In this document: positions 1 to 8,683 of the stretch, piece after piece | Position numbering within the stretch: the stretch's first letter is position 1 | Layout: each line of letters begins with the position of its first letter | Source: Roseiarcus fermentans | GTDB taxonomy: Bacteria > Pseudomonadota > Alphaproteobacteria > Rhizobiales > Beijerinckiaceae | NCBI RefSeq assembly: GCF_003315135.1 | Contig: NZ_QNRK01000050.1 | Location: 1-46,448, forward strand | Length of the DNA stretch: 46,448 nt | Reading direction: 5' to 3' | Translations under genes and position numbers: made by a program | The notes under the pieces: generated by a model | What the model was told of the DNA's origin: nothing | Databases searched by the model: none | Seen by the model: only the letters and a program-made list of their open reading frames with translations

Positions 1-139
1 ATGCCCGCCTCCCGCGAATCATGGCCCTTCTATCTATCACGCTGTTTCCGCTTCAGGAATCCCCAACCATCGAGTCAATCACGCGGAAACCGTATGAGGC
101 GCCAGAAGGCCGGCGAGCGGCGACGACCATGTCGCCGTC

Positions 140-1099
140 CTAGAGCTTGCGAAGCGCCACTTCCTCGATCCGGTGGCTCGCCCCTTTGGTGAGCTGAAGG
201 TCGGCGCGGGGCCGGGTCGGCAGGATGTTCTCGTGCAGGTTGACGAGGTTGATCCGCATCCAGATCGAGCGCGCCGTCGCTTCCGCCTCCTCGTCGTCGA
301 GATCGGCGTATTGGCGAAAGTAGCTGCGCGGGTCGCGGAAAGCCGTGTCGCGCAGCCTCATGAACCGATCGATGTACCATTGCTCGAGAAGCGCGTCGTC
401 GGCATGGAGGAAGATGGAGAAATCGAAGAAGTCGGAAACGAACGGAATTTCCTTGCCGTCGCGCACGAGGCGGTTCGGCGCGAGCACGTTGATGCCCTCG
501 ACGACCAGAATGTCGGGCCGGTCGACGAGAATCGTTTCCCCCGGAACGATGTCGTAGGTGAGATGCGAGTAGACCGGCGCGGCGACGTTGTGCTGACCGG
601 CCTTCACCCCGGACAGGAAGCGGATCAGCGCGCTGCCGTCGTAGCTTTCCGGGAAGCCCTTGCGGTCCATGATGCCCTGGCGAATCAACTCGGCGTTCGG
701 CTGGAGGAAGCCGTCGGTGGTGACGAGGTCCACCTTGGGCGTATTCGGCCAGCGGGTCAGCAGCGCCTGCAGGACGCGGGCGGTGGTCGACTTGCCGGCG
801 GCGACCGACCCGGCGATGCCGATGATGTAGGGCACCTTTCCGTCGGTCGCGCCGAGAAACCGCTGCGTCGCCTTGAACAGGCCCTGCGTCGCCGCGACGT
901 AGAGCGCGAGCAGGCGCGAGAGCGGCAGGTAGATGGCCACGACCTCGTCGAGCGAGATCGGATCGTGGGTCGACTGGAGTTTTCGCAGGTCGTCGATGGT
1001 GAGGGTCAGCTGGGTGTCGGCGCGCAACTGCGCCCACTCCTCGCGGGTGAAGCGCCGGTAAGGGGATTCGACCTTCGCGCGACTGACGATCTGATCCAT
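140..1099 (-). CDS. coaA: Type I pantothenate kinase
   Basis: Phosphorylates pantothenate with ATP, the first committed step of coenzyme A synthesis, in the cytosol. The product has 319 residues, the usual size of the family. The Walker A motif GSVAAGKST is at about residues 97-105, followed by the family motifs [11 protein letters not shown] and [11 protein letters not shown] chose the ATG at 1099 because an AAGGGG ribosome binding site lies 8 bases upstream; the frame is open to a GTG at 1108, but that codon lies between this site and the ATG. It lies 35 bases behind hisE on the same strand and probably shares its transcript. The hisE-coaA pair is common in rhizobia. The identification is firm. 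Confidence 0.96.
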   Translation of the reverse strand: MDQIVSRAKVESPYRRFTREEWAQLRADTQLTLTIDDLRKLQSTHDPISLDEVVAIYLPLSRLLALYVAATQGLFKATQRFLGATDGKVPYIIGIAGSVAAGKSTTARVLQALLTRWPNTPKVDLVTTDGFLQPNAELIRQGIMDRKGFPESYDGSALIRFLSGVKAGQHNVAAPVYSHLTYDIVPGETILVDRPDILVVEGINVLAPNRLVRDGKEIPFVSDFFDFSIFLHADDALLEQWYIDRFMRLRDTAFRDPRSYFRQYADLDDEEAEATARSIWMRINLVNLHENILPTRPRADLQLTKGASHRIEEVALRKL

Positions 1100-1134
1100 G
1101 CTTTCCACCCCTTGGTCGGCCTTCCGATTCCGGA

Positions 1135-1449
1135 TCAGGCCTTGCGTGCCGCCTTTTCCTCGTGGCCGCTTTGCCGCGTCCGGCTCTCGAGCTCCCGGAC
1201 GACGGAATCGAAGGCGACGCCGCGCGAGCGCAGCAGCACCAGGAGATGATAGAGTACGTCGGCCGCCTCCGCGCGGACGGAGTCTTCGCCGCCCGCCGCG
1301 CCGGCGATCGTCAATTCGATCGCCTCCTCGCCGAACTTCCGGGCGCAGTGGGTCGGTCCCTTCTCCAAGAGACTTCGCGTGTAGGATTTTTCGGCCGACG
1401 CGTCGGCGCGACGGTCGACAATCTCGGCGAGGTCGTCAAGGGTGAACAT
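1135..1449 (-). CDS. hisE: Phosphoribosyl-ATP pyrophosphatase
   Basis: Hydrolyses phosphoribosyl-ATP to phosphoribosyl-AMP, the second step of histidine synthesis. The 104-residue product carries the acidic metal-binding helices typical of all-alpha NTP pyrophosphatases, seen as FGEEAIEL and [13 protein letters not shown]. It starts at an ATG at 1449. In many relatives hisE directly follows hisF; here no his gene is found upstream within the window, and a promoter-like sequence lies about 30 bases before the start. coaA follows on the same strand. Confidence 0.95.
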   Translation of the reverse strand: MFTLDDLAEIVDRRADASAEKSYTRSLLEKGPTHCARKFGEEAIELTIAGAAGGEDSVRAEAADVLYHLLVLLRSRGVAFDSVVRELESRTRQSGHEEKAARKA

Positions 1450-1479
1450 GACTTCGGCCTACCCCGAATTCGCGGCGGC

Positions 1480-1508
1480 GGATAGCAGGAACAAAGGAGG
1501 GAGGTCAA
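1480..1508 (-). promoter_or_regulatory. Putative housekeeping promoter of hisE-coaA
   Basis: On the minus strand TTGACC (1503-1508) and CTATCC (1480-1485) are separated by exactly 17 bases. This fits the alphaproteobacterial sigma-70 pattern of a CTTGAC-type -35 and a CTATAT-type -10. The expected transcription start would be near 1473, leaving a leader of about 24 bases before hisE. Seen in the sequence; the function is inferred. Confidence 0.45.
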
Positions 1509-1775
1509 AACTCGGCACGGAACCGCGTCACTATGACACGCTTCGCCAACGCGGCGACGTCGCCGGATTGAACACGACACGGGGGGCCGGCGGCCAGCGG
1601 AGGCGTCCTCGCGTCGTCGACCCGCCCCGTGCGAGGCCTTCCCAGGGCGCGATCGCTGCGTCCTTCGCAACGAGCGGAACCGTCATTCCCCGCTCGCTGC
1701 GAAAACCGAGGATCGCCTGGGGCTTCACGCAGACCGCGCCACAGGGAAGGCGCCCGGCCGCGCCGGCGCCGGCGC
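1509..1775. other. Non-coding stretch between hisE and the aldehyde dehydrogenase gene
   Basis: Together with the promoter and leader at 1450-1508 this makes a gap of about 326 bases. The frames that cross it on both strands have no recognisable product and look like high-GC shadows of the neighbouring genes. I see no RNA gene and no convincing terminator here. Confidence 0.5.
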
Positions 1776-3203
1776 TCACGAGCGGTAGCCGACGACGGCC
1801 TTCAGCTCGAGAAAGTCGTCGATGCCGAACTCGGCGTATTCGCGTCCGTTGCCCGACTGCTTGAAGCCGCCGAAGGGGGCATGGATATCCCAGGCCGGAT
1901 AGTTGACGTTGACCGTGCCGGCGCGGAGCCGGGACGCGACGGCGCGGGCATGCTCCAGATTGCTCGACGACACATAGGCGGCGAGACCGTAGGGGGTGTC
2001 GTTGGCGATGCGAACCGCCTCGTCCTCGTCGCCGTAGCCGAGGATCGACAGCACGGGGCCGAATATCTCCTCGCGCGCGATCGTCATGTCCGGAGTGACG
2101 TCGCCGAACACCGTGGGCCTGACGTAGTAGCCGCGATTGAGGCCGGCCGGACGGCCGGGACCGCCGGCCCCGAGACGCGCGCCCTCGCGGACGCCGGCCT
2201 CGATCAGCCGCTGGATTTTTTCGAACTGGACCGCGCTCACCACAGGGCCGAGATCGACGTTGGCTCCGCGCGGATCGCCGACCACGAGGCCTTCCGCGAC
2301 CGCGGCGGCGATTTCGAGCGCCTCGTCGCGCCGTCCGTCGGGCACGAGCATCCGGGTCGGCGCGTCGCAGGACTGGCCGCTGTTGGCGAAGCAGGCCTTC
2401 GTTCCCTCGGCGACGGCGGACGCGAAGTCTGCGTCGGGCAGGATGATGTTCGGCGACTTCCCTCCCAGCTCCTGCGCGACCCGCTTGACGGTATCCGCCG
2501 CCGCCTTGGCGACGAGGATTCCAGCGCGAGTCGAGCCGGTGAACGAGACCATGTCGACGCCCGGATGGGACGCCATGACCTGACCGACGTCCGGCCCCGT
2601 CCCGTTCAGGAGGTTGAAGACCCCGGGCGGCGCGCCGGCCGCCTCGACGATCTCGGCGAAGACGACGCCGCTGATCGGCGCGATCTCGCTCGGCTTGAGA
2701 ACGACCGCGCAGCCTGCGGCGAGCGCCGGGGCGACCTTGCAGACGATCTGGTTCAAGGGCCAGTTCCACGGCGTGATCAACGCCGCGACCCCGATCGGCT
2801 CCTTGACGATCAGGCTCGTTCCCTTGACGCGGCTGAACTCGTAAGCCTCGAGCGCCGCGATGGTTGCCTCGAGATGGACCCGCCCCGCCCACACCTGCGC
2901 GTCGCGCGCGAACGACAGGGGCGCTCCCATCTCGCGCGACACCACCTCGGCGAGGTCGTCGGCGCGCCGGTTGTAGGCGTCGAGGATGCGCCGGAGCAGC
3001 GTGATCCGCTCCTCCCGAGACGATTTCGAGAAGGTCTCGAAGGCCGCGCGCGCGGCGGCGACCGCGCGGTCGACGTCGGCGGCGGCGCCGATGGCGATGC
3101 GGGTGTACGTCTGTTCGGTCGAGGGATCGACGACGTCGAGCGTCGCCGCCCTGACCGGCTCGACCCAATGGCCGCCGATATGGAAATATGCGTGATGGTC
3201 CAT
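1776..3203 (-). CDS. NAD(P)-dependent aldehyde dehydrogenase
   Basis: Oxidises an aldehyde to the carboxylate in the cytosol; the substrate cannot be told from the sequence. The 475-residue product is full length for the ALDH superfamily. It shows the cofactor-domain motif ITPWNWPL, the general-base glutamate in QELGGKSPN (about residue 246) and the catalytic cysteine in NSGQSC (about residue 279). The frame is open upstream to 3419, but the ATG at 3203 has a GGGAGAGG site upstream and gives the usual family N-terminus. It is divergent from hemN and probably transcribed alone. No terminator was recognised behind it. Confidence 0.92.
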   Translation of the reverse strand: MDHHAYFHIGGHWVEPVRAATLDVVDPSTEQTYTRIAIGAAADVDRAVAAARAAFETFSKSSREERITLLRRILDAYNRRADDLAEVVSREMGAPLSFARDAQVWAGRVHLEATIAALEAYEFSRVKGTSLIVKEPIGVAALITPWNWPLNQIVCKVAPALAAGCAVVLKPSEIAPISGVVFAEIVEAAGAPPGVFNLLNGTGPDVGQVMASHPGVDMVSFTGSTRAGILVAKAAADTVKRVAQELGGKSPNIILPDADFASAVAEGTKACFANSGQSCDAPTRMLVPDGRRDEALEIAAAVAEGLVVGDPRGANVDLGPVVSAVQFEKIQRLIEAGVREGARLGAGGPGRPAGLNRGYYVRPTVFGDVTPDMTIAREEIFGPVLSILGYGDEDEAVRIANDTPYGLAAYVSSSNLEHARAVASRLRAGTVNVNYPAWDIHAPFGGFKQSGNGREYAEFGIDDFLELKAVVGYRS

Positions 3204-3292
3204 CGCGTGGGCGTCCTCTCCCGATCGACGATGAAACTCTATCCCCGAAGCCCGGGGGATGCGCAACCGGAGTCGCGGCAATGCGCCGCACC

Positions 3293-3317
3293 GTTTGCTA
3301 GCGAGAGGCTCGCAAAC
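3293..3317. promoter_or_regulatory. Dyad in the ALDH/hemN divergent promoter region
   Basis: A 25-bp inverted repeat has outer arms GTTTGC and GCAAAC and an inner GAG/CTC pair. It lies in the 160-bp divergent spacer, 46 bases before the hemN start. Symmetry of this kind often marks a dimeric regulator, but it could also be a chance hairpin. Only the symmetry is seen directly. Confidence 0.35.
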
Positions 3318-3363
3318 GCGCCCGACTTTTTGATACAAGGCAACGAGAACAAAAGGGTTCCGC

Positions 3364-4764
3364 ATGACCGCAACGACTGACGCTCCGGTCGCCGCCGCTC
3401 TCGACGTCGAAAGACTCATCGCCCGCTATGACGGCCGTGTGCCGCGCTACACGAGCTATCCGACGGCGCCCCATTTCACGCCGGCCGTGGGTCCGAGCGT
3501 GTACGCGCGCTGGCTCAAGGACTTGCCGGAGGAGACACCGCTCTCGATCTACCTGCACGTGCCGTTCTGCGACCGGCTGTGCCTCTACTGCGGCTGCAAC
3601 ACCTCGGTCGTCCGGCTGGAATCCTCCCACCGGCACTACGCGGACATGCTGCTCAGCGAGATTGACGCGGTCGCGGACCTGATCGGACGGCGGGCCGCGG
3701 TCTCGCACGTCCACTGGGGCGGCGGCACGGCCACGTCCCTTCCCGGCGACTGCCTGGTCGCGGTCATGGACCGGCTGAAGCGCCGCTTCGCCTTCCGGGA
3801 CGACGCGGAGATCGCGATCGAACTCGACCCGACCTCGCTTCCCGACGACCGCCGGGACGCGCTGGGCCCGATGGGGGTGACCCGCATCAGCCTCGGCGTG
3901 CAGGATCTCGAACCGGCAGTGCAGCGCGCCATCGGCCGCATGCAGTCCTATGAGGAGACGGAGGCCTGCGCCGAAACCGCACGCTCGCTCGGCGTCGGCT
4001 CGCTCAACCTCGATCTCATCTACGGCCTGCCGTTGCAGACCGAGGCGGGGGTCGCGGAGACCGCCCGCCGCGCGCTCGACCTCAAGGCGGACCGCGTCGC
4101 CGTGTTCGGCTACGCCCACGTCCCCTGGATGAAGAAGCACCAGGCGCTGATCCCCGACGAGCAATTGCCGGGGCCGGCGGAGCGCTACGCGCAGCTGAAC
4201 GCGATCCACCGCGTCCTGGTCGAGGAAGGCGGTTATGTGGCGATCGGCCTCGACCATTACGCGCTGCCGAGCGACGAGATGGCGAAATCGGCCGCGGCGC
4301 GGCGGCTCAAGCGGTCCTTCCAGGGCTACACCACCGACGCGGCGCCGGCGCTGATCGGCTTCGGCGCGAGCTCCATCGGCTCCTTGCCGCAGGGCTACGT
4401 GCAGAACGCGCCGACCGCGGCGGCCTACATCAAGGAGATCGAGGCAGGGCGGCTCGCGACCGTGCGCGGCGTGGCGGTGAACCCGGACGACCGGCTGCGG
4501 CGCGACCTGATTGAGCGGGTGATGTGCGATCTGGAAGTCGACGTCGAGGCGGTCGCTGCCGAGCATGGCGCCGATCCGGCGCCCCTGACGCAGGTCGCGG
4601 CGGAGGGCCTAGAGAAATTCATCGAGGACGGCCTCGCGTCGTGGGACGGGCGGCGGATCGTGGTCAGCGAGAGTGGGCGCCCGTTCGTGCGCTCAGTCGC
4701 GGCCCTGTTCGACGTCTATCTCGCCCAGACGACTGACAAGCCGCGCCACTCGCGAGCGGTGTGA
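3364..4764 (+). CDS. hemN: Oxygen-independent coproporphyrinogen III oxidase
   Basis: Radical SAM enzyme that decarboxylates coproporphyrinogen III to protoporphyrinogen IX without oxygen, in heme (and possibly bacteriochlorophyll) synthesis. The 466-residue length fits true HemN. The cluster motif CDRLCLYCGC (a CxxxCxxCxC pattern, about residues 69-78) is intact, followed by HVHWGGGTAT. The family signature SYPTAPHF lies near the N-terminus. The ATG at 3364 follows purine-rich sequence and suits the alignment. It converges on the liv operon. Regulation by an FNR/FixK protein is known for hemN in relatives; only a poor half-site is visible here. Confidence 0.96.
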   Translation: MTATTDAPVAAALDVERLIARYDGRVPRYTSYPTAPHFTPAVGPSVYARWLKDLPEETPLSIYLHVPFCDRLCLYCGCNTSVVRLESSHRHYADMLLSEIDAVADLIGRRAAVSHVHWGGGTATSLPGDCLVAVMDRLKRRFAFRDDAEIAIELDPTSLPDDRRDALGPMGVTRISLGVQDLEPAVQRAIGRMQSYEETEACAETARSLGVGSLNLDLIYGLPLQTEAGVAETARRALDLKADRVAVFGYAHVPWMKKHQALIPDEQLPGPAERYAQLNAIHRVLVEEGGYVAIGLDHYALPSDEMAKSAAARRLKRSFQGYTTDAAPALIGFGASSIGSLPQGYVQNAPTAAAYIKEIEAGRLATVRGVAVNPDDRLRRDLIERVMCDLEVDVEAVAAEHGADPAPLTQVAAEGLEKFIEDGLASWDGRRIVVSESGRPFVRSVAALFDVYLAQTTDKPRHSRAV

Positions 4765-4775
4765 CAAGACGACCC

Positions 4776-4801
4776 CCCGCCCTCCGATTGGCAGGGGCGG
4801 G
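4776..4801. terminator. Possible shared terminator between hemN and the liv operon
   Basis: CCCGCCCT (4776-4783) can pair with AGGGGCGGG (4793-4801), with one bulged G and a 9-base loop. It sits between two convergent transcripts. There is no long T-run on either side, so a role in rho-independent termination is uncertain. Confidence 0.35.
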
Positions 4802-4807
4802 CCTCAA

Positions 4808-4948
4808 TCAATCGTCGGCGTCGGCCTTGGTCGGGCGCGCCACGGCGCGGATGATCGCCCATGGTCCGGCGACTGTGACGGCGAGCCCCACGATCATGAC
4901 CCATAGCATCCACGGGTTGTCGCCGAAGACCTTCCACAGCACGTCCAA
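4808..4948 (-). CDS. Small single-pass membrane protein at the end of the liv operon
   Basis: A 46-residue frame that I read directly from the sequence; it uses a TTG start at 4948. An AGGAG site lies 8 bases before the TTG, and a stop closes the frame just upstream. Residues 12-33 form one hydrophobic stretch rich in Trp, Val and Ile, preceded by LWKVFGDNP and followed by a charged tail ending in ADADD. It starts 33 bases behind livM on the same strand, so it is likely the last gene of the operon. I do not recognise the family. A role in assembly or stability of the transporter is only a guess. Confidence 0.55.
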   Translation of the reverse strand: MDVLWKVFGDNPWMLWVMIVGLAVTVAGPWAIIRAVARPTKADADD

Positions 4949-4981
4949 GCCGCCCGCTCCTGCATCCGCTGATCGCCGTGT

Positions 4982-5953
4982 CTACAACGTCACCTTCGCG
5001 CGCGCCGCCAGTTCCCCCACGATGCCCCGGCGAAAAGCCAGCACGCAGGCGACGAACACGACGCCCTGGATCACCGTGACCCACTCGCCGAACTGGGCGA
5101 GATAGTTCTGCATCGACACGACAATGACCGCCCCGACCACGGGTCCATAAAATGTGCCCATGCCGCCGACCAGCGTCATCAGCACCACCTCTCCCGACAT
5201 GGCGAAGGCGACGTCGGTCAGCGAGGCGTTCTGCGCCACGATCGCCTTGGTCGCCCCAGCGAGGCCAGCGAAGGCGGCCGAGAGGGTGAAGGCTGCGAGC
5301 TTATAGAGCGTCGCGCGGTAACCGAGCGAGATCACCCGCGGCTCGTTTTCGCGAATGGCTTTCAGTATTTCGCCGAACGGCGAGTTGACGATGCGCTGGA
5401 TCGCGAGAAAGCCGAACAGGAATACGATCGCCACGAAGACGTAGAGGATCCAGGGGTTCGACAGGCTGAAGAGGCCTAGCGCAAGACCCTGCGGCACCCC
5501 CTGGATGCCGTCCTCGCCGTGAGTGAACGGCGCTTCGACGCAGAAGAAATAGACCATCTGCGAGAAGGCCACCGTGATCATCGCGAAATAGATGCCGCTC
5601 GAGCGGATCGCGAGCGCGCCGACGATCAGCCCGAGCGCGGCTGAAGCGACCGTGCCGACGAGGATCGCCGACACCGGTTCGAGCCCCCACACCTTTGCGG
5701 CGTGGGCGCAGACGTAGCTCGCGAGTCCCAGAAACATCGCGTGGCCGAGCGACAGCAGGTTGACGTAGCCGATCAGGAGGTTGAACGCGCAGGCGAACAG
5801 AGCGAAGCACAGGGCCTGCATGACGAAGAACGGATAGGCGACGAACGGCGCGATCGCGACGAGCAGCGCCATGACAGCGAAGGCGATCAGATTCGCCTTG
5901 CGGTTGCGCCCGGTCGAGTCTGTGGCGGCGGAAGCGTCGACGGTCGCGGTCAC
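4982..5953 (-). CDS. livM: Branched-chain amino acid-type ABC transporter permease LivM
   Basis: Second inner-membrane permease of a high-affinity uptake system of the LivHMGF type. The 323-residue product has an N-terminal polar tail of about 20 residues, then many hydrophobic segments. The LivM signature NLLIGYVNLLSLGHAMFLG is present, and the cytoplasmic coupling loop reads AIRENEPRVISLGY. It uses a GTG start at 5953 that directly abuts the livH stop, so translation is probably coupled. The substrate may be branched-chain amino acids, but such systems also carry urea, amides or aromatic acids; the sequence does not settle this. Confidence 0.92.
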   Translation of the reverse strand: MTATVDASAATDSTGRNRKANLIAFAVMALLVAIAPFVAYPFFVMQALCFALFACAFNLLIGYVNLLSLGHAMFLGLASYVCAHAAKVWGLEPVSAILVGTVASAALGLIVGALAIRSSGIYFAMITVAFSQMVYFFCVEAPFTHGEDGIQGVPQGLALGLFSLSNPWILYVFVAIVFLFGFLAIQRIVNSPFGEILKAIRENEPRVISLGYRATLYKLAAFTLSAAFAGLAGATKAIVAQNASLTDVAFAMSGEVVLMTLVGGMGTFYGPVVGAVIVVSMQNYLAQFGEWVTVIQGVVFVACVLAFRRGIVGELAARAKVTL

Positions 5954-6841
5954 TCACGCCCTCCCGAACAGGCCAGCCGGCCGGACCAGCAGGACGATCG
6001 CCATAATGACGAAGACGACGGTGTTCGAAGCCTCCGGATAAAACACTTTCGTCAGGCCCTCGACCACCCCGAGCACGAAGCCGGTGACGATCGAGCCGAG
6101 AATCGACCCCATGCCGCCGATCACCACCACGGCGAACACGACGGCGATGATGTCGGCGCCCATGCCCGGGCGGACCTGGGCGATCGGCGCCGCGAGCACG
6201 CCGGCGAAGGCCGCCAGCGCCACACCGAAGCCGTAGGTCAGCGTCACCATGCGCGGCACGTTGACGCCGAAGGCGCGCACCATGGTCGGGTTTTCGGTCG
6301 CGGCGCGCAGGTAGGCGCCGAGCTTCGTCTTTTCGATCACGAGCCACGTGCCCAAGCAGACCACGACAGAGGCGACGATCACCCAGCCGCGATAGACCGG
6401 CAGGAACATGAAGCCGAGATTCCAGGCGCCGGCGAGCTGTTTCGGGATGGAATAGGGCATGCCGGAAGCGCCGAAATAGTTCTGGAACAGGCCCTGGAAG
6501 ACAAGCGCCAGGCCGAAGGTGAGCAGGAGGCTGTAGAGCGGATCGAAGCCGGCGAGCCGCTTAAGAAACAGCCGCTCGACCACGGCCCCGATCGCGCCGA
6601 TGATCAGCGGCGACAGGATCAGCGCGAACCAGTAGTCGAGGCCAGTCAGCGTCAGCAGGAAATAGGCGGCGAACGCGCCCATCATGTAGAAGGCGCCGTG
6701 GGCGAAATTGACGATCTGCAGCATGCCGAAGATGACGGCAAGGCCCAGGCTGAGCAGCGCATAGAACGAGCCGTTGATCAGCCCGATCAGCAACTGTCCG
6801 TAGAGTGCGGGCATACTGATGGCGTGGCCGAAGAGCGTCAT
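5954..6841 (-). CDS. livH: Branched-chain amino acid-type ABC transporter permease LivH
   Basis: First inner-membrane permease of the Liv-type importer. From the ATG at 6841 the product has 295 residues, the usual size. It begins with the LivH hallmark QLLIGLINGSFYALLSLGLA and continues with IVNFAHGAFYMMGAF; a cytoplasmic loop carries RAATENPTMVRAFGVNV. The frame is open far upstream (to 7210), but that extension overlaps livF and is rich in Arg and Ser, so it is a shadow. A 139-base gap with a strong hairpin separates it from livF, which is unusual for this operon type. Confidence 0.92.
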   Translation of the reverse strand: MTLFGHAISMPALYGQLLIGLINGSFYALLSLGLAVIFGMLQIVNFAHGAFYMMGAFAAYFLLTLTGLDYWFALILSPLIIGAIGAVVERLFLKRLAGFDPLYSLLLTFGLALVFQGLFQNYFGASGMPYSIPKQLAGAWNLGFMFLPVYRGWVIVASVVVCLGTWLVIEKTKLGAYLRAATENPTMVRAFGVNVPRMVTLTYGFGVALAAFAGVLAAPIAQVRPGMGADIIAVVFAVVVIGGMGSILGSIVTGFVLGVVEGLTKVFYPEASNTVVFVIMAIVLLVRPAGLFGRA

Positions 6842-6854
6842 GGGCGCGCCCTTC

Positions 6855-6877
6855 CCCGGCCGCGTTTCACGGCCGGG
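6855..6877. repeat. Hairpin in the livF-livH intercistronic gap
   Basis: CCCGGCCG (6855-6862) and CGGCCGGG (6870-6877) form a perfect 8-bp stem with a 7-base loop. It lies 14 bases before the livH start on the minus strand. Such structures inside an operon can stabilise or separate messages; the effect here is unknown. Confidence 0.45.
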
Positions 6878-6980
6878 AGACAGGCTCTTCCCGGCCCGGC
6901 CCATCGAAGAGCGGGCGTCTTTCGAAGCCCTTCGCGCGCGCGGGGCGGGACGAGGGCGAGCGGTTCTGCGATCCCGGTCA

Positions 6981-7724
6981 TCACACCCCCAGCGTCTCGT
7001 GCAGAAAACCCATGCGTCCTTCGAGTTCGACGCTCGCGAAGGCGTCGACGATCCTGCCGTGCTCCATGACGAAGAAGCGGTCGGCGAGTGTCGAGGCGAA
7101 GCGAAAATTCTGCTCGACGAGCAGGATCGTGAAGCCCTCGCGCTTGAGTTCGGCGATCGTGCGGCCAATCTGCTGGATGATGACCGGGGCGAGCCCCTCG
7201 GTGGGCTCATCGAGCATCAGGAAGCGCGCGCCGGTGCGCAGGATGCGCGCGATCGCCAGCATCTGCTGCTCGCCGCCGCTGAGCTTGCCGCCGCCGCTCG
7301 ATAACCGCTCGCGCAGGTTCGGAAACAGCGCGTAGATGCGATCGACGCTCATCGCCCCCGTCTTGGCCACGGCGGGCGGCAGGAAAAGGTTCTCCTTGAC
7401 GGTGAGGCTCGCGAAAATTGCGCGCTCCTCCGGACAGAGGGCGACGCCGAGGCGGGCGATCCGCTCGATCGGCAGGTTGATGAGCTCGCGGCCGTTGAAG
7501 GCGACCGAACCGCTTCGCTTGCCGACGATGCCCATGATCGCCTTGAGCGTCGTCGTCTTGCCGGCGCCGTTGCGCCCGAGAAGCGTCACGACCTCGCCCT
7601 CGCGCACATCGAGATCCACGCCATGCAAAATGTGCGATTCGTTGTACCAGGCCTGAAGGCCCCTGATCTCGAGCGCCAGTCTCGCCGCGCCGTCCCCGGA
7701 GCGCTGGAGCGCCGCCTCAGCCAT
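6981..7724 (-). CDS. livF: Liv-type ABC transporter ATPase LivF
   Basis: One of the two ATPases that drive the Liv importer on the cytoplasmic side. The 247-residue product carries Walker A GRNGAGKTT (about 50-58), the signature LSGGEQQ and Walker B FLMLDEPTEGL. The glutamate-rich CPEERAIFASLTVKENL block is characteristic of LivF. I chose the ATG at 7724, which overlaps the livG stop by 8 bases; the frame is open to 7757, but that would run deeper into livG. Translational coupling with livG is likely. Confidence 0.94.
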   Translation of the reverse strand: MAEAALQRSGDGAARLALEIRGLQAWYNESHILHGVDLDVREGEVVTLLGRNGAGKTTTLKAIMGIVGKRSGSVAFNGRELINLPIERIARLGVALCPEERAIFASLTVKENLFLPPAVAKTGAMSVDRIYALFPNLRERLSSGGGKLSGGEQQMLAIARILRTGARFLMLDEPTEGLAPVIIQQIGRTIAELKREGFTILLVEQNFRFASTLADRFFVMEHGRIVDAFASVELEGRMGFLHETLGV

Positions 7725-8472
7725 GTCCGGCTCCCATGTAAGCTTCCCGCACCGCATGGTTCTCGGACACCGTGCGATAGTCCCCCTCCGCCAGCACCCG
7801 ACCGCGGGTGAGCACCGTGATCCGGTGCGACAGGTTGGCGACGACCTGGAGATTGTGCTCGACCATCAATATCGTACGGTTCGCCGACACCCGCAGGATC
7901 AGCGCGGCGATACGGTCGATGTCCTCGTGCCCCATGCCCGCCATGGGCTCGTCGAGCAGCATCAGCTCCGGTTCAATGGCGAGCGTCGTGGCGATTTCCA
8001 GCGCGCGCTTGCGTCCGTAGGAAATCTCGCCGGCCCTGGAATAAGCGAACGAGGTCAGCCCGACGCTGTCGAGCAGTTCGAGCGCACGCCCGTTCAGAGG
8101 ATCGAGCGCCGTCTTCGACCGCCAGAAGTCGAACGAATCGCCGCGGGATCGCTGCAGCGCGATCCGGACGTTTTCGAGCGCGGTGAGATGGGGAAAGACC
8201 GCCGAAATCTGGAAGGAGCGCACGAGCCCGAGGCGGGCGACGTCGGCGGGCCTGAGGCGCGTAATGTCCCGGCCGTTGAACCGGATCGTCCCGGCGGTCG
8301 GGGCGATAAATTTTGTCAGCATGTTGAAGCAGGTCGTCTTGCCGGCCCCATTGGGGCCGATCAGAGCGTGGATTGCGCCGCGCTTGACGCGAATCGACAC
8401 GTCGCTGACGGCCTGGAAATCGCCAAAGCTCTTGGTGAGACCCTCGGTGACGAGAATGTCGTCTTCGCTCAT
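7717..8472 (-). CDS. livG: Liv-type ABC transporter ATPase LivG
   Basis: First gene of the Liv operon and the second ATPase subunit. The 251-residue product shows Walker A GPNGAGKTT (about 39-47) and Walker B LMLLDEPMAGM. The signature is ISYGRKRALEIA, the LivG-type variant of LSGGQ. The LVRSFQISAVFPHLTALENV block is typical. Upstream, 8473-8683 is a non-coding gap likely to hold the operon promoter. No substrate-binding protein gene lies on either side, so the operon must use one encoded elsewhere. Confidence 0.94.
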   Translation of the reverse strand: MSEDDILVTEGLTKSFGDFQAVSDVSIRVKRGAIHALIGPNGAGKTTCFNMLTKFIAPTAGTIRFNGRDITRLRPADVARLGLVRSFQISAVFPHLTALENVRIALQRSRGDSFDFWRSKTALDPLNGRALELLDSVGLTSFAYSRAGEISYGRKRALEIATTLAIEPELMLLDEPMAGMGHEDIDRIAALILRVSANRTILMVEHNLQVVANLSHRITVLTRGRVLAEGDYRTVSENHAVREAYMGAGHG

Positions 8473-8683
8473 CCCCGTCGGCCGTTCCCGAGCATGCGAT
8501 TTCCCCCGTCAGGGCCGCAATCAATCCGGTCGGCGGACTGTTGTAAAGCCCCAAGAAGGTACGGGAGCCGGAACTCGGATTCGATGCGGCGCGGCGGCGA
8601 AGGGCCGCGTTCGCAACGGGCCGTAACGCGGCTCGGCGGTCCCGAGAGAGCCCCGAAGGGCGAGCCGGCGCTCGAAGATCGAC

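Noticed and set aside
1531-3291. Long Arg-rich open frame antisense or frame-shifted to the aldehyde dehydrogenase gene
   Set aside because: Composition is typical of a high-GC shadow frame and there is no family similarity; the same applies to the long minus-strand frames at 25530-28508, 38054-39778 and 44051-46138.
3330-3343. TTGATACAAGGCAA before hemN as an FNR/FixK box
   Set aside because: Only the left half matches TTGAT-N4-ATCAA; the right half keeps three of five bases. A site this close (21 bases) to the ATG would put an activated start inside the gene.
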